From the NCBI RefSeq assembly GCF_051175315.1, contig NZ_CP195100.1:2480001-2544000 (forward strand): 64,000 nucleotides of DNA. The letters run 5' to 3'. Below the pieces are notes generated by a model. That model did not search any database, was not told where the DNA came from, and saw only the letters and a program-made list of their open reading frames with translations. The translations under genes were made by a program, and so were the position numbers. Below, one piece after another: positions 36,588 to 45,099 of this stretch; within the stretch, counting starts at the first letter, position 1; each line of letters begins with the position of its first letter. Source of the DNA: Tundrisphaera sp051175315 (GTDB lineage Bacteria > Planctomycetota > Planctomycetia > Isosphaerales > Isosphaeraceae).

Positions 36588-37379
36588 CTACCGGGCGATC
36601 TGCCGGGCGTGGAAGTCGGGGAGCCAGCGGTCGATGACGACCAGGCTCAGGGTCGTGTTGCCCCGGGCGGGCGGCGTCCCGCCCGATTCTCGGCGGAGGA
36701 TTTCCGAGGCGCGGAGCCGGCCGCCGTCGGCGGCCAGGTGCCCCCGGACCACCGCGCCCGAGCGGTCGACGATCCCGCCGACCGCATTGACCACGGTGCA
36801 GGCCAGGAACCGGATCGACAGGTCGGGGTCGACCCGGACCATCGCGAAGGCGGCCCCCTGTCCGCCCCCCTCCCGGGTCGCGATCGAGGGTTCGGAGGGC
36901 GGATCCGCCTCGCCCAACTTGCCGACGGTCGCCGATCGTCCGGCGCCCACCGGGCCGAGCGGGATCATCCCGCCGATCGCGTGCGTCAGGGCGAAGGCGC
37001 CAAGCGCCTGGTCCGGCGCGATCGCGTTGGCTCTCGCCCCGAAATCGTAGATCGCCGCGCCCCGGACGATGGGGATCGAGGCCAGCCCGGTCGGCCTCCC
37101 CTCGCCCACGCCATCGGCGATCGCGGCGGTCACCCCGGAGACGGCCTCCAGGCCGTAGAGGGAGCCCCCGGCGAAGCAGATGGCGTTCACCTCGCCGTCG
37201 AGCCCCATCACCGTGGCCGGGGCGCCGCCCCGGATATCCACGGTGACGAGCGAGCGGGCGGGCAGGCGGACCACCGTGCAACCGGTCGGGCCGTCGTCGT
37301 ACTCGGCGCACCCGACGAGGACCCCCGGGAAGTCGAAGGCCATCGGACGCCGCGCGGTCGGGGTGGTCGGCCGGCTCAT
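36588..37379 (-). CDS. P1 family peptidase (DmpA/S58-like)
   Basis: This 263-residue protein has family motifs VLVGCAEYDDGPTGCTVV, GEVNAICFAGGSLYGLEA and VGKLGEADPP. The processing and nucleophile site GNTT lies at 240-243, near the C-terminus. DmpA-type enzymes cleave themselves before the Ser/Thr of this motif to expose an N-terminal nucleophile; they act as aminopeptidases or amidases. At 263 residues it is shorter than classical DmpA (about 375) but similar to other S58 relatives. No signal peptide is seen. Its ATG overlaps the TGA of the upstream cytochrome gene (ATGA), so it is translationally coupled to a redox protein, an unusual partner. Confidence 0.85.
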   Translation of the reverse strand: MSRPTTPTARRPMAFDFPGVLVGCAEYDDGPTGCTVVRLPARSLVTVDIRGGAPATVMGLDGEVNAICFAGGSLYGLEAVSGVTAAIADGVGEGRPTGLASIPIVRGAAIYDFGARANAIAPDQALGAFALTHAIGGMIPLGPVGAGRSATVGKLGEADPPSEPSIATREGGGQGAAFAMVRVDPDLSIRFLACTVVNAVGGIVDRSGAVVRGHLAADGGRLRASEILRRESGGTPPARGNTTLSLVVIDRWLPDFHARQIAR

Positions 37380-39745
37380 CGCGACACCTCCGAGGCGATG
37401 GCGACGCCGGGCGCGGGGCCGTCCGCCGTCGCCGCCTTCATCGGTGCCCGCCCGTCTCGGCCGACCGCCGGTATCGTGGGTTGCTCCGGGCGGGGGAATG
37501 GCAGTTCGGGATGGTCGAACGGGGCCTGCTCCTTCGCGACCCGGGGGTCGGTCAGGGTCCGGAGGAATGCGATGATATCGGCACGATCGGCCGGGCTCAT
37601 CCCCTCGCGGGTACCCTGATTGGCGCCGAGTTCCCGCATGGCGGGGTTCAGGTGAGGATTGACGGTCTCATCGAAATCGCCGCCCCTCGCATAGAATTCG
37701 AGCACGCCTTCCAGGGTCCGATAGGCCCCGTTGTGCATGTAGGGGGCCGTCAGTTCGATGTTGCGGAGGGTCTGGGTGCGGAACGAGGCGTCGGCGACCG
37801 CCTTGGCCCCGAAACGCCTCTTGGAGATCGAAAAGCTGAATTTGAGCGGCCCCGGCTCGCGCCCCTGGCCATCGGCCCCCGGCGCGGGGCGGGCATGGGC
37901 CTGGAGCTTGGCATTCGGCAGGGCATAGGGGCCTTGCTGGACGGCATCCTTCCCCGTCGGCGACTTCTCCTTGGTGTAGCTCTGCACCAGGGGCAGGATG
38001 TTCTCGCGTCGGGGAGAGTCGGGGACGAAGAGTCGGACGCCGCCCGCGACCCCGAAATCGTCGTAGCGGGGCTCATCCGGGGCGGTGTTCTCCCCGAGCA
38101 GGCCGATGTTGTAGTAGCCGTTGTCGTAGGGCTCGGTGCGGTTGTTGCGGACGAAGGGGTTGCGCTTCATCCACTCGACGAGTTCGAGCCCCTGGGGGTC
38201 GGGGATCTCGTCGGGGGAGTCTTCGGTCTCGGGCTCGATCTCGCGGAAGTCGCCGCGTACCTCCTCGGAGGTCCCCCCGGCGAAGGTGGGCGAGCCGTGG
38301 CAGTCGATGCACCCGAACGTGCGGAACTTCTCGAATCCGCGCCAGGCATTCCTCGGATCCTGGGGAGTCCTGGGATCCCTGGTGACGATCGCCGACGCAT
38401 CGCCTCGGGTGAACCGGTCGAATGGAGCATCGTCGGAAATCAGGGTGCTCTCGTAGAGCATGATCGCCAGGCCGAAGAACAGGCTGAAGTTCGCCTCGAT
38501 GACCGGGACGTCGGGGATCACGCGATAGCCGGGCTCGAGGGTCGGATCCTGGATCCGCACCGCAACCTTCACGGGCGTGTCCCACCACTCGGGGTCGAAT
38601 GCCTGGCGGATCAATTCGCGATAGGTCGGACGCAGCCCGGGGCCGTCCCGGTCCGCGTAGGCGGCGAGGGCGGAGTCGTCCGGGGCGACGCGCTGGAGTT
38701 CGAGCGCCCGGCGATCCAGGAGTTTCCGGGCGACGTCGACCATGGTGCGGCCGATAGACGCCATCTCGAATTCGTTCTGGATCGGGCCGAGGGCCTGCGA
38801 CGCCAGCGACGCCCCCTCGATCCGCAGGTATGGGAGCAGGACCGGCTTCCCGCCGAAAACGCGATACCGCCCCAGGGTGTTGAGGGAGTCATCTCCATGC
38901 TCCCCGAACGGGTCGTACCCATTGAAGAGGTAGGCGGCGCGGCCGTCGAGGAACTGGCGGTCGAGGAATGCCGCGTTGATCACCGTGGGGGCGTTGCGGG
39001 CCGTGACCTGTCGCAAGTCCTCGCCGAACAGGTTGAGCGGCCGCTGCAAGGCGGCCCGATGCTCGGGCGTCAGGGGGGCGGACCTCTCGGTCCCATCGGC
39101 GTTCAGTCCGTCGAACCGCCGGAGCATGATCCCCTCCGAACCGACCGACCAGCGCCTTTCCCTGGGGAAGGTGCGGCCGGTCTCGGCGATCTCCGGCTGG
39201 TGCTCGCGGGTGATGTCGGCGAGTTGCCTGTCGCGTTCGGGGAACTCGGGGGCAGGGCCCAGGTCGGGCAGCCGTTCGAACGAGTACAGGACGTTGCGGG
39301 TCCGCGCATCGGCGCCGGCCCGGAAGTGGCAGGTGGCGCAGGCCGTCCGGTCGTCGCTGCCGAGGCGGACGTCCCAGAACAAGGCCTTGCCCAGCGCGAT
39401 CGCGGCGGACCGGTCGCGGACGAACTCGCGAAGATTCTCGGCCAGGCGCGGGCCGGACGAGCGGGAGTTGTTCGATCGCCGCTGGTCGCGGAGCGCCTCA
39501 TGGGCCTCCGCCTTGCGTTTCGCCAGGGCGCTGGTCTTCAACGGGGCGGTGAGGCACTCCTCATCCCCGGGGTCGCCATGGCCGGCCGGACCTGGCGAGC
39601 CGGTCGCATCCGGCTGTGGTCCGGTCTCGGCGGCCTGTCGGGGATGATCGGCGGCGATCAGGCCGAGGGCGACCGCGGCGGTCACCGCGACCGACCACGC
39701 CGCGACGGCGCGAGGACGATGCACGTTCAAGGGTGGGGGTCCCAT
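37376..39745 (-). CDS. Di-haem cytochrome c peroxidase/MauG-like protein
   Basis: This 789-residue exported protein has an N-terminal hydrophobic segment (14-32). Two haem c motifs are visible, CATCH at 136-140 and CIDCH at 479-483. The family's APYMHNGAYRTLEGVLEFY element and NPHLNPAMRELG near the end support the peroxidase fold. Classical CcpA is about 330 residues; the large spacing between haems indicates long insertions, as in planctomycete relatives. It likely reduces peroxide or oxidises a protein partner in the periplasm. It lies 31 bp after the SCO1-like gene and overlaps the peptidase gene by 4 bp. Confidence 0.85.
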   Translation of the reverse strand: MGPPPLNVHRPRAVAAWSVAVTAAVALGLIAADHPRQAAETGPQPDATGSPGPAGHGDPGDEECLTAPLKTSALAKRKAEAHEALRDQRRSNNSRSSGPRLAENLREFVRDRSAAIALGKALFWDVRLGSDDRTACATCHFRAGADARTRNVLYSFERLPDLGPAPEFPERDRQLADITREHQPEIAETGRTFPRERRWSVGSEGIMLRRFDGLNADGTERSAPLTPEHRAALQRPLNLFGEDLRQVTARNAPTVINAAFLDRQFLDGRAAYLFNGYDPFGEHGDDSLNTLGRYRVFGGKPVLLPYLRIEGASLASQALGPIQNEFEMASIGRTMVDVARKLLDRRALELQRVAPDDSALAAYADRDGPGLRPTYRELIRQAFDPEWWDTPVKVAVRIQDPTLEPGYRVIPDVPVIEANFSLFFGLAIMLYESTLISDDAPFDRFTRGDASAIVTRDPRTPQDPRNAWRGFEKFRTFGCIDCHGSPTFAGGTSEEVRGDFREIEPETEDSPDEIPDPQGLELVEWMKRNPFVRNNRTEPYDNGYYNIGLLGENTAPDEPRYDDFGVAGGVRLFVPDSPRRENILPLVQSYTKEKSPTGKDAVQQGPYALPNAKLQAHARPAPGADGQGREPGPLKFSFSISKRRFGAKAVADASFRTQTLRNIELTAPYMHNGAYRTLEGVLEFYARGGDFDETVNPHLNPAMRELGANQGTREGMSPADRADIIAFLRTLTDPRVAKEQAPFDHPELPFPRPEQPTIPAVGRDGRAPMKAATADGPAPGVAIASEVSR

Positions 39746-39776
39746 CGAGATTGGGGTACGTCCGGGGCCGCTCGTG

Positions 39777-40415
39777 TCAGGCAGTTCGTCCGGGGCCGCG
39801 CAGGATGCGGGCGATCGACCGGATCATCTGGCGTTCGGGGATCCCCACGGGCATCGTCGCCCAGCGGTCGAGCCGATCGTTGCCGAAGGTCAGCATGGCG
39901 GCGTGCTGCGAGCGGTCGGCGTCGACCCTGGGATTGGGGTCCCAGTAGCCGAGGGCCCGCCGGAGCGAATCGACATCCCCGGGCTTCCCGGTCAGGAATC
40001 GCCATTCGCACAGGCCGGGCTCTTCGGGGGCATTCGCCCGGGCATAGTCGGCGAGGATGCGAGGCGTGTCGTGCGCCGGGTCGAGCGTCACCGAGAGGAT
40101 CCGGACCTCGGCGCCGGCGACCCGGGTGATCTCGGGGCGGAGCCGGCGCAGCAGCCCGACCGTGGCCGGGCACGAGCCCTGGCATCGGGCATACATGAAG
40201 TTGATCAGCACGGGCCGATCCGCCACGAGGTCGGAGTAGAACCGGGCCGCGCGGCCGTCGTGGCCGACCAGGGGCGTGTCGGGCAGTCGGTCCGTCATCC
40301 GGGGCTCGGGCGCCTCGCCGGCCTCGCCCCGCGAGGAGCAACCGGCAAGGCCGAGCGCGGTCGGCAGGGCGGCCAACGACAGGGCCGCCCGGCGGGAGAA
40401 TCGCGGCTCCGTCAT
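39777..40415 (-). CDS. SCO1/SenC-type copper chaperone lipoprotein
   Basis: This 212-residue protein has a lipobox LAGC (Cys26), so it should be membrane-anchored outside the cytoplasm. The thioredoxin-like SCO fold shows the copper-binding CQGSC (Cys78, Cys82) after VLINFMYAR, DPAHDTP at about 112-118 and a likely third ligand His171 (SQHAAMLTF). SCO proteins deliver copper to Cu(A) sites or other cuproenzymes. Its ATG overlaps the TGA of the multicopper oxidase gene, so that oxidase is the obvious client. The start at 40415 is chosen for this coupling; the longer reading is a shadow of the oxidase gene. Confidence 0.88.
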   Translation of the reverse strand: MTEPRFSRRAALSLAALPTALGLAGCSSRGEAGEAPEPRMTDRLPDTPLVGHDGRAARFYSDLVADRPVLINFMYARCQGSCPATVGLLRRLRPEITRVAGAEVRILSVTLDPAHDTPRILADYARANAPEEPGLCEWRFLTGKPGDVDSLRRALGYWDPNPRVDADRSQHAAMLTFGNDRLDRWATMPVGIPERQMIRSIARILRGPGRTA

Positions 40416-42853
40416 GCCTTGCCCCCTTCCTCGGCGCAGGGTTCGGTCCCCAGCGGCTCGCCGAACCATTGCTCGGGCCGGATGGGCAGGGGGCTCTGGC
40501 TCCCCTCGTGCCTCGGGTCGATCGTCGCCATCATCCGCATGTCTTCGTGATTCAGGTTGTGGCAATGGAAGACGAACGGGCCGTAGAAGGTGCGGAACCG
40601 CATCAGCATCTCGACCGTGAGATTCGGGCCGAGCACGGTGGTGTCGTGCTTGAACCGATCCTCGGGCGGGATCGACCGGACGTCGACCTTGACCACGCCG
40701 TCCTCGCCGCCCCGGCTGTGATACTGGCGGATGTGCTGGTGCGACTCCAGGTGGAGGTGGATCGGGTGCCACCAGCCCCCGCTGCGGTTCCTCAAGATCC
40801 AACGCTCCAGGCCCCCGTCGGGGCCGTCCAGGCTCGGCACGGCGTCCGCGACCTCCTCGTCGAAGAATCGGTGATTGATCTGCCAGGCCCCTTTGCGCCG
40901 CTCGAAGTCGAATTCGCGCACGGGCAGGGCGTCGATCTCCTCGTCGGTCATCTGGCGAGACAGGCGGAAGCGGAGGTCCTCATGCCGGCGCATCTCGATC
41001 GTCGGGTCGAACCGGCACGGGTCGTCGACCACGCCGGGCTTGACCTCGATGCGGATCAGTCGGACCACCGCGTAGTCATCCAGGTCATCCTTGCCGCTCC
41101 CGTGATCGGGGCCCACTTCGCCGGCCCCGGGCCCGCCGGAGGTCCGCCGCTTCATCAAGGGCGGGTGATCATTGTCGCCGCGGGGATTGGTGCCGTCCTC
41201 CTCGTTGTCCCCGTGGCCCGGGCCCCGGCCGTCACGCTGTTCGAGGGTGTTGACGAGGTAGAGCGTCTGCCCGGCGTACTCCTTGAAATCGACGACGATG
41301 TCGGCGCGATTGGCCATCCCGAGGAAGATCGAGCGTTGGTCGGGCAGGGGGTTGGGGTAGAGCCAGCTATCCTTGCCGATCCGGCAGAAGGGGATCGCCC
41401 GGTCGGGGTCTTCGGGGTCGAGGTGGCTGATCGGTCTCGTGCGATCCGGCTTCGGCGCCTGCCGATCGCCCTCGCCGCGGGCCTCGGATGTGAGGTCGGA
41501 CTCCCTGCGGAACTCCAGCCGGTACATCCGCGCGAGGGAGGCGTCGAGGAAGCGGAACCGATACTTGCGAGGCTCGACTTCGAGCTTGGGGAACGCGACG
41601 CCGTTGCACAGGACGAAGTTGCCCAGGTAGCCGTTGTGATCGAACGGGTCGAAGTGGAGCCGGCCATCCTGGCAGAAGCAGCGATCGGCGAGGGCGATCG
41701 GGATGTCCTGGTCGGGGCCGGGCAGCAGCGGGGGAGCCTTGACCGTGCCGTCGGACTCCTTCTCGCCGTGGACCAACCGCTTCTCCAACTCGTCGCTGAT
41801 GAGCCAGAAGCCGGCGAGCCCCATCAGCGCGTTGTGCGCGGTGATGTCGTTGGCATGGTCGTGATACCACATCGTCGAGGGGGCTTCGGTCATGTCCCAC
41901 TCGCCCCGGCCCATCGGGTCGGCGCCGGCCCGCTTGGGGACGCCGACCGGATAGTAATAATCGCGGGCCTGCCCCGGGCAGATCAGGAACGCCGGGTGCC
42001 CATCCGAATGCGATGGGGTGTGGGCCCCATGCAGGTGGACCGAGAGTTCGGCGTGGAGCCGCTCCGGGTCCTTCTCGTCGTGCAGATCGTCGTGGAATCG
42101 CACGACGACCGGGCGGAGCGAGTCGGTGACGAAGGTCGGCCCGGGCACCTGGGCGTCATAGCCCCAGAGGGTCGTCTTGAGGTCACGCTTGGCCCCGCCG
42201 ATCTTCACGGGGGGGAGGACCTGGGCCCGAAACTCCCGGACGTGGACCTCATAAAATGGGATCGTCGCGTGCACCTCCCAGAATTCTTCGGGGGAGAAAT
42301 TGCCGACCCGGCCCCAGAACTCCGGGGCGATCCCATGCTCGACCATCCCGACGGGCGGGTCCAGCGGCATCGGAACCCCGCTCCCGTCGGGGTTCGGGCG
42401 GAGCGTGTCCACCCTGGGATATCCCTGCTCGCCCAGGGCATGGATCCACACGCGGATGTCCGTCGTGTCGATCCCCTCCGCCTCGACGCGTGCCCTGGCC
42501 TTGGCGACGGCCCTCCGGATGTCATCCCGATGGATATATCCGCGAGGCTTGATCCGGTACATCGGCGCCGTCCCGGGGGCCGGCTTGTCGGTGGCGGATC
42601 CTCCGACGTCCCCGGGCAATGGCAGGAAACGCTTCCAACGGTCCTCCTCATCGACCTGCCAGGGCTGGATGAATTCGCGAGCCTCGCAGCGGGCGCGATT
42701 GCCGCCTTCGGCCCGTGCCGGGTCCGTCGTGCCGGCCATCGTCGCCAAGGCCCCGGCCAATCCTCCCTTCAGGACCGATCGCCGCGATGATCTCGCGTCG
42801 GTCGACCTGTCGTGGGCTCGGCCTTGGGACGGATCATTCGTTGCTGATTTCAT
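40412..42853 (-). CDS. Tat-exported multicopper oxidase with N-terminal extension
   Basis: This 813-residue protein has a twin-arginine leader (SSRRSVLKGGLAGALATMAG at 22-41). All four copper-ligand motifs are present: HLHGAH at 273-278, WYHDHA at 329-334, HPIHLH at 696-701 and HCHNLNHEDM at 763-772, which carries the type 1 Cys and axial Met. The arrangement is closest to CotA/bilirubin-oxidase/phenoxazinone-synthase enzymes, which oxidise phenolics, bilirubin or metals with O2. It is about 300 residues longer than CotA, with an extra region at 50-215 and an acidic insertion near 560-610. It is the first gene of the coupled operon with SCO1, a di-haem cytochrome and a peptidase. Confidence 0.9.
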   Translation of the reverse strand: MKSATNDPSQGRAHDRSTDARSSRRSVLKGGLAGALATMAGTTDPARAEGGNRARCEAREFIQPWQVDEEDRWKRFLPLPGDVGGSATDKPAPGTAPMYRIKPRGYIHRDDIRRAVAKARARVEAEGIDTTDIRVWIHALGEQGYPRVDTLRPNPDGSGVPMPLDPPVGMVEHGIAPEFWGRVGNFSPEEFWEVHATIPFYEVHVREFRAQVLPPVKIGGAKRDLKTTLWGYDAQVPGPTFVTDSLRPVVVRFHDDLHDEKDPERLHAELSVHLHGAHTPSHSDGHPAFLICPGQARDYYYPVGVPKRAGADPMGRGEWDMTEAPSTMWYHDHANDITAHNALMGLAGFWLISDELEKRLVHGEKESDGTVKAPPLLPGPDQDIPIALADRCFCQDGRLHFDPFDHNGYLGNFVLCNGVAFPKLEVEPRKYRFRFLDASLARMYRLEFRRESDLTSEARGEGDRQAPKPDRTRPISHLDPEDPDRAIPFCRIGKDSWLYPNPLPDQRSIFLGMANRADIVVDFKEYAGQTLYLVNTLEQRDGRGPGHGDNEEDGTNPRGDNDHPPLMKRRTSGGPGAGEVGPDHGSGKDDLDDYAVVRLIRIEVKPGVVDDPCRFDPTIEMRRHEDLRFRLSRQMTDEEIDALPVREFDFERRKGAWQINHRFFDEEVADAVPSLDGPDGGLERWILRNRSGGWWHPIHLHLESHQHIRQYHSRGGEDGVVKVDVRSIPPEDRFKHDTTVLGPNLTVEMLMRFRTFYGPFVFHCHNLNHEDMRMMATIDPRHEGSQSPLPIRPEQWFGEPLGTEPCAEEGGKA

Positions 42854-43907
42854 GGCCTACCGTGTTCGAGTGCGGGGGAACTCGCCAGAATGGCCGGATC
42901 CCATGCCGGTTGGAAGATCATGCCGGATCCAAGGGTCAAATGTATCTAAAATATCCCGGTTGATCTCTTGTTGTGTCGGGAAAATTTCGGATTTGATGCG
43001 ATCTCTCATGCGTTGGCCCGATTTCCGACCCCGGCATCGCGAACGGGACGGGTGTGGCGGCCGGATCGTGATCGCGGCGTGCCGGATGAATGAGGCCAGC
43101 AGCTTCGGGCTCCGCCGCAGGCTCGCCAACCCCGCCGTCGCCGCCGCAGGCAACCCCGAAGGGTAAGACTGGCAGGCTAGCGGAGACATCGACGCACTGC
43201 CGAGCATCATCGACGGCAGGAGCGACTCGGAGGGGGAAGCTCAATTCCGAAAGCAGGAGTCGGCGGACGATGATCTGGATGAAGGATTGGAAGGCCCGGT
43301 CGATGGTGCGACCTCGATGATCCGGCCTAGACTATGGCCCGTGGATCCTCACACCCTCGACTGATGGGCAGCGGGAGGACTTCGAGGCGGCCTCTCCCGG
43401 AAGGCCGCACGCCGACACTGGGCCGCCGAATGTGGCCACGTCGTCCCTCGGCGTCTCGGGTCTCGGGGGCCGTCGGGTGCGGCCGGCTTCGCTGGGAGCG
43501 AGGCGCGGAGAGCGTCGAGGACTTCCCCGAGGTCGGGAAGCTTTCCCAGTCGGCCCGCGGCACTCCACCCCGCCTCCGGCATGGCGAAGGACGCGGCTCG
43601 CAGGCCGCGACGATGCTCCCGCCTCGGCTGCGAATGACGACGGCCGAGAGCAGGGCTGTTCGTGCCCGAGGCCGTCCGCCGGCCCCGGATTGTGATGTGG
43701 AATCACCCGGCTAGGGGTGCCCCGGGTGCCGGCGGAGCATACGCCTTCCCAGAGACCTACCGTGCAGCCTGCATGGGTCCGCATGGGGTGCCATGCGACA
43801 ATCGGGGGCCGATGGATGCCGGTTTCGCCCCTGCCGTGGAAATGCCGCGAGCCGCGTCGGGGACGCGGCTCGCGGGGCAATCGGCTTGTTTCAAGGCACT
43901 TGGGAAG
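42854..43907. other. Gene-poor 1.05-kb region before tRNA-Ser
   Basis: Short frames on both strands overlap and lack recognisable motifs. The first part (42900-42990) is AT-richer and may hold the multicopper-oxidase promoter. Around 43085-43210 the sequence is repetitive and GC-skewed. The frame that runs back from the tRNA (to 43332) is a false product of reading through tRNA-Ser. I see no gene or known RNA I can support. Confidence 0.45.
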
Positions 43908-43994
43908 CGGAGGAGGTGGGATTCGAACCCACGGTGAGCTTGCACCCACACCGGTTTTCGAGACCGGCCCTTTCGGCCACTCAGGCACCCCTCC
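43908..43994 (-). tRNA. tRNA-Ser (anticodon CGA)
   Basis: The 87-nt class II tRNA is read on the minus strand from 43994. The acceptor GGAGGGG pairs with CTCCTCC, with G as discriminator at 43908. The anticodon loop CTCGAAA in the stem CCGGT/ACCGG gives CGA, decoding UCG. A variable arm is present, and the T arm is GTGGG-TTCGAAT-CCCAC. CCA is not encoded. Its first 14 nt contain the last codons and stop of tadA. Confidence 0.95.
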
Positions 43995-44496
43995 GAGGCG
44001 GATCGACGTCGGGATTGCGACGATCCTGGAAGAACCGGGACAGCAGGTCTCCGCATTCTTCCGCGAGCAAGCCGTCCGACACCGACACGCGATGATTCAT
44101 GCGAGGATCATCGGCGAGGCGATAGAGGCTCCGGCACGCTCCCGCTTTCCAGTCCGGGGCGCCATAGACGAGCCGGGTGATCCGGCCCAGGACGATGGCG
44201 CCCGCACACATGGAGCACGGCTCGAGTGTAACATACATCGTGCAGCCGTCAAGACGCCAGGATCCCAGGATTTGCCCGGCCCGGGCGAGGGCCAGGCGTT
44301 CGGCGTGGGCCGTGGGGTCGTGGAGGGTTTCGCGGAGGTTGTGGGCCTCGGCCACGACCCGGCCCCCGGAGGCGATCACGGCGCCGACGGGCACCTCGCC
44401 GAGCCTGGCGGCCTCGGCGGCCTGGGCCAGGGCGCGGCGCATCATCAGGAGGTCGGTGGCCTCGTCCTGGGGGGCTCGGGGCGGGGTCGGTGCCAT
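43981..44496 (-). CDS. tadA: tRNA adenosine(34) deaminase TadA
   Basis: This 171-residue zinc deaminase converts A34 of tRNA-Arg(ACG) to inosine. The catalytic HAE is at 64-66 (PTAHAE) and the zinc cysteines are in PCSMCAG (93-99), with VPVGAVI at 36-41. The family is usually about 150-170 residues. The last codons and TGA (43981-43983) lie inside the tRNA-Ser(CGA) gene on the same strand, overlapping it by 14 bp. A later Met pair at 18-19 could also start it. Confidence 0.95.
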   Translation of the reverse strand: MAPTPPRAPQDEATDLLMMRRALAQAAEAARLGEVPVGAVIASGGRVVAEAHNLRETLHDPTAHAERLALARAGQILGSWRLDGCTMYVTLEPCSMCAGAIVLGRITRLVYGAPDWKAGACRSLYRLADDPRMNHRVSVSDGLLAEECGDLLSRFFQDRRNPDVDPPRRGA

Positions 44497-44663
44497 GCGG
44501 GGGGGATCGCTCGGGACGGAGGGTTACGACTCGGGGGGCTCGTCCGGTATAAGGGAAGCGATGCGGGGCGGGCAAGGCCGGGCCGGCGGGGTGGGCCCGG
44601 ATCCGGCCCGATCGGGCCTCGGGGCCGGGCCTGGGGCATCGTTTGTCGGGGGGATGATCGGGG
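44497..44663. promoter_or_regulatory. Divergent promoter region tadA / 144-residue orphan
   Basis: This 167-bp spacer separates the leftward tadA start and the rightward gene at 44664. It is very GC-rich with no clear operator. Promoters for both genes are expected here by position only. Confidence 0.35.
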
Positions 44664-45098
44664 ATGCCGTACTACGAAGATCGGGGAATTCGCTTCGCCT
44701 ATCCGGCCGACTGGCAGACGGAAGTCGCCGAGGATGGGCCGAGGACGACGATCACGGTCCAGTCGCCCGGGGGCCTGGCCTTCGCCCTGGTCACGATCGA
44801 CGAGACCGGGGCGGAGCCGGAGGAACTGATCGCCGAGGCCATGGACGCCCTGCGCGAGGAGTATCCGACCCTGGACGAATCCCCGGCGGCCGACACCCTG
44901 GCCGGGCATCGGGCGATCGGCCGGGACATCGAGTTCATCAGCCTGGACCTGACCAACGCCTGCCTGATCCGGGGCGTCCGCACCCCGCGTCGGACCCTGT
45001 TCCTGCTCGGCCAGTGGGCGGAGATCGACGCCGAGGAGGACCCGGAGGCGATCATCGACGACCTGTTCCGGTCGATCGAGGAGACCGACGACGATTGA
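44664..45098 (+). CDS. Small conserved-looking protein, PsbP/DUF1795-like fold possible
   Basis: This 144-residue soluble acidic protein begins MPYYEDRGIRFAYPADWQTEV. The pattern 'folded patch, Y-P-x-D-W, then alternating beta strands' (TTITVQSPGGLAFALVTI, IEFISLDLTNACLI, RTLFLLGQWA) resembles PsbP/DUF1795-type proteins. The C-terminus is a helix with many acidic residues (AEEDPEAIIDDLFRSIEE). No active-site motif is present and the role is unknown. Its stop lies one base from the stop of the convergent comEC-type gene. Confidence 0.65.
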   Translation: MPYYEDRGIRFAYPADWQTEVAEDGPRTTITVQSPGGLAFALVTIDETGAEPEELIAEAMDALREEYPTLDESPAADTLAGHRAIGRDIEFISLDLTNACLIRGVRTPRRTLFLLGQWAEIDAEEDPEAIIDDLFRSIEETDDD

Positions 45099-45099
45099 T

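Noticed and set aside
43332..43988. 218-residue leftward frame beginning MPEWPKGPVSKTGVGASS
   Set aside because: The start is the translation of tRNA-Ser, a well-known false gene.
43908..43994. tRNA-Ser as an amber suppressor explaining the TAG in yegP
   Set aside because: The anticodon is CGA, which reads UCG, not UAG.
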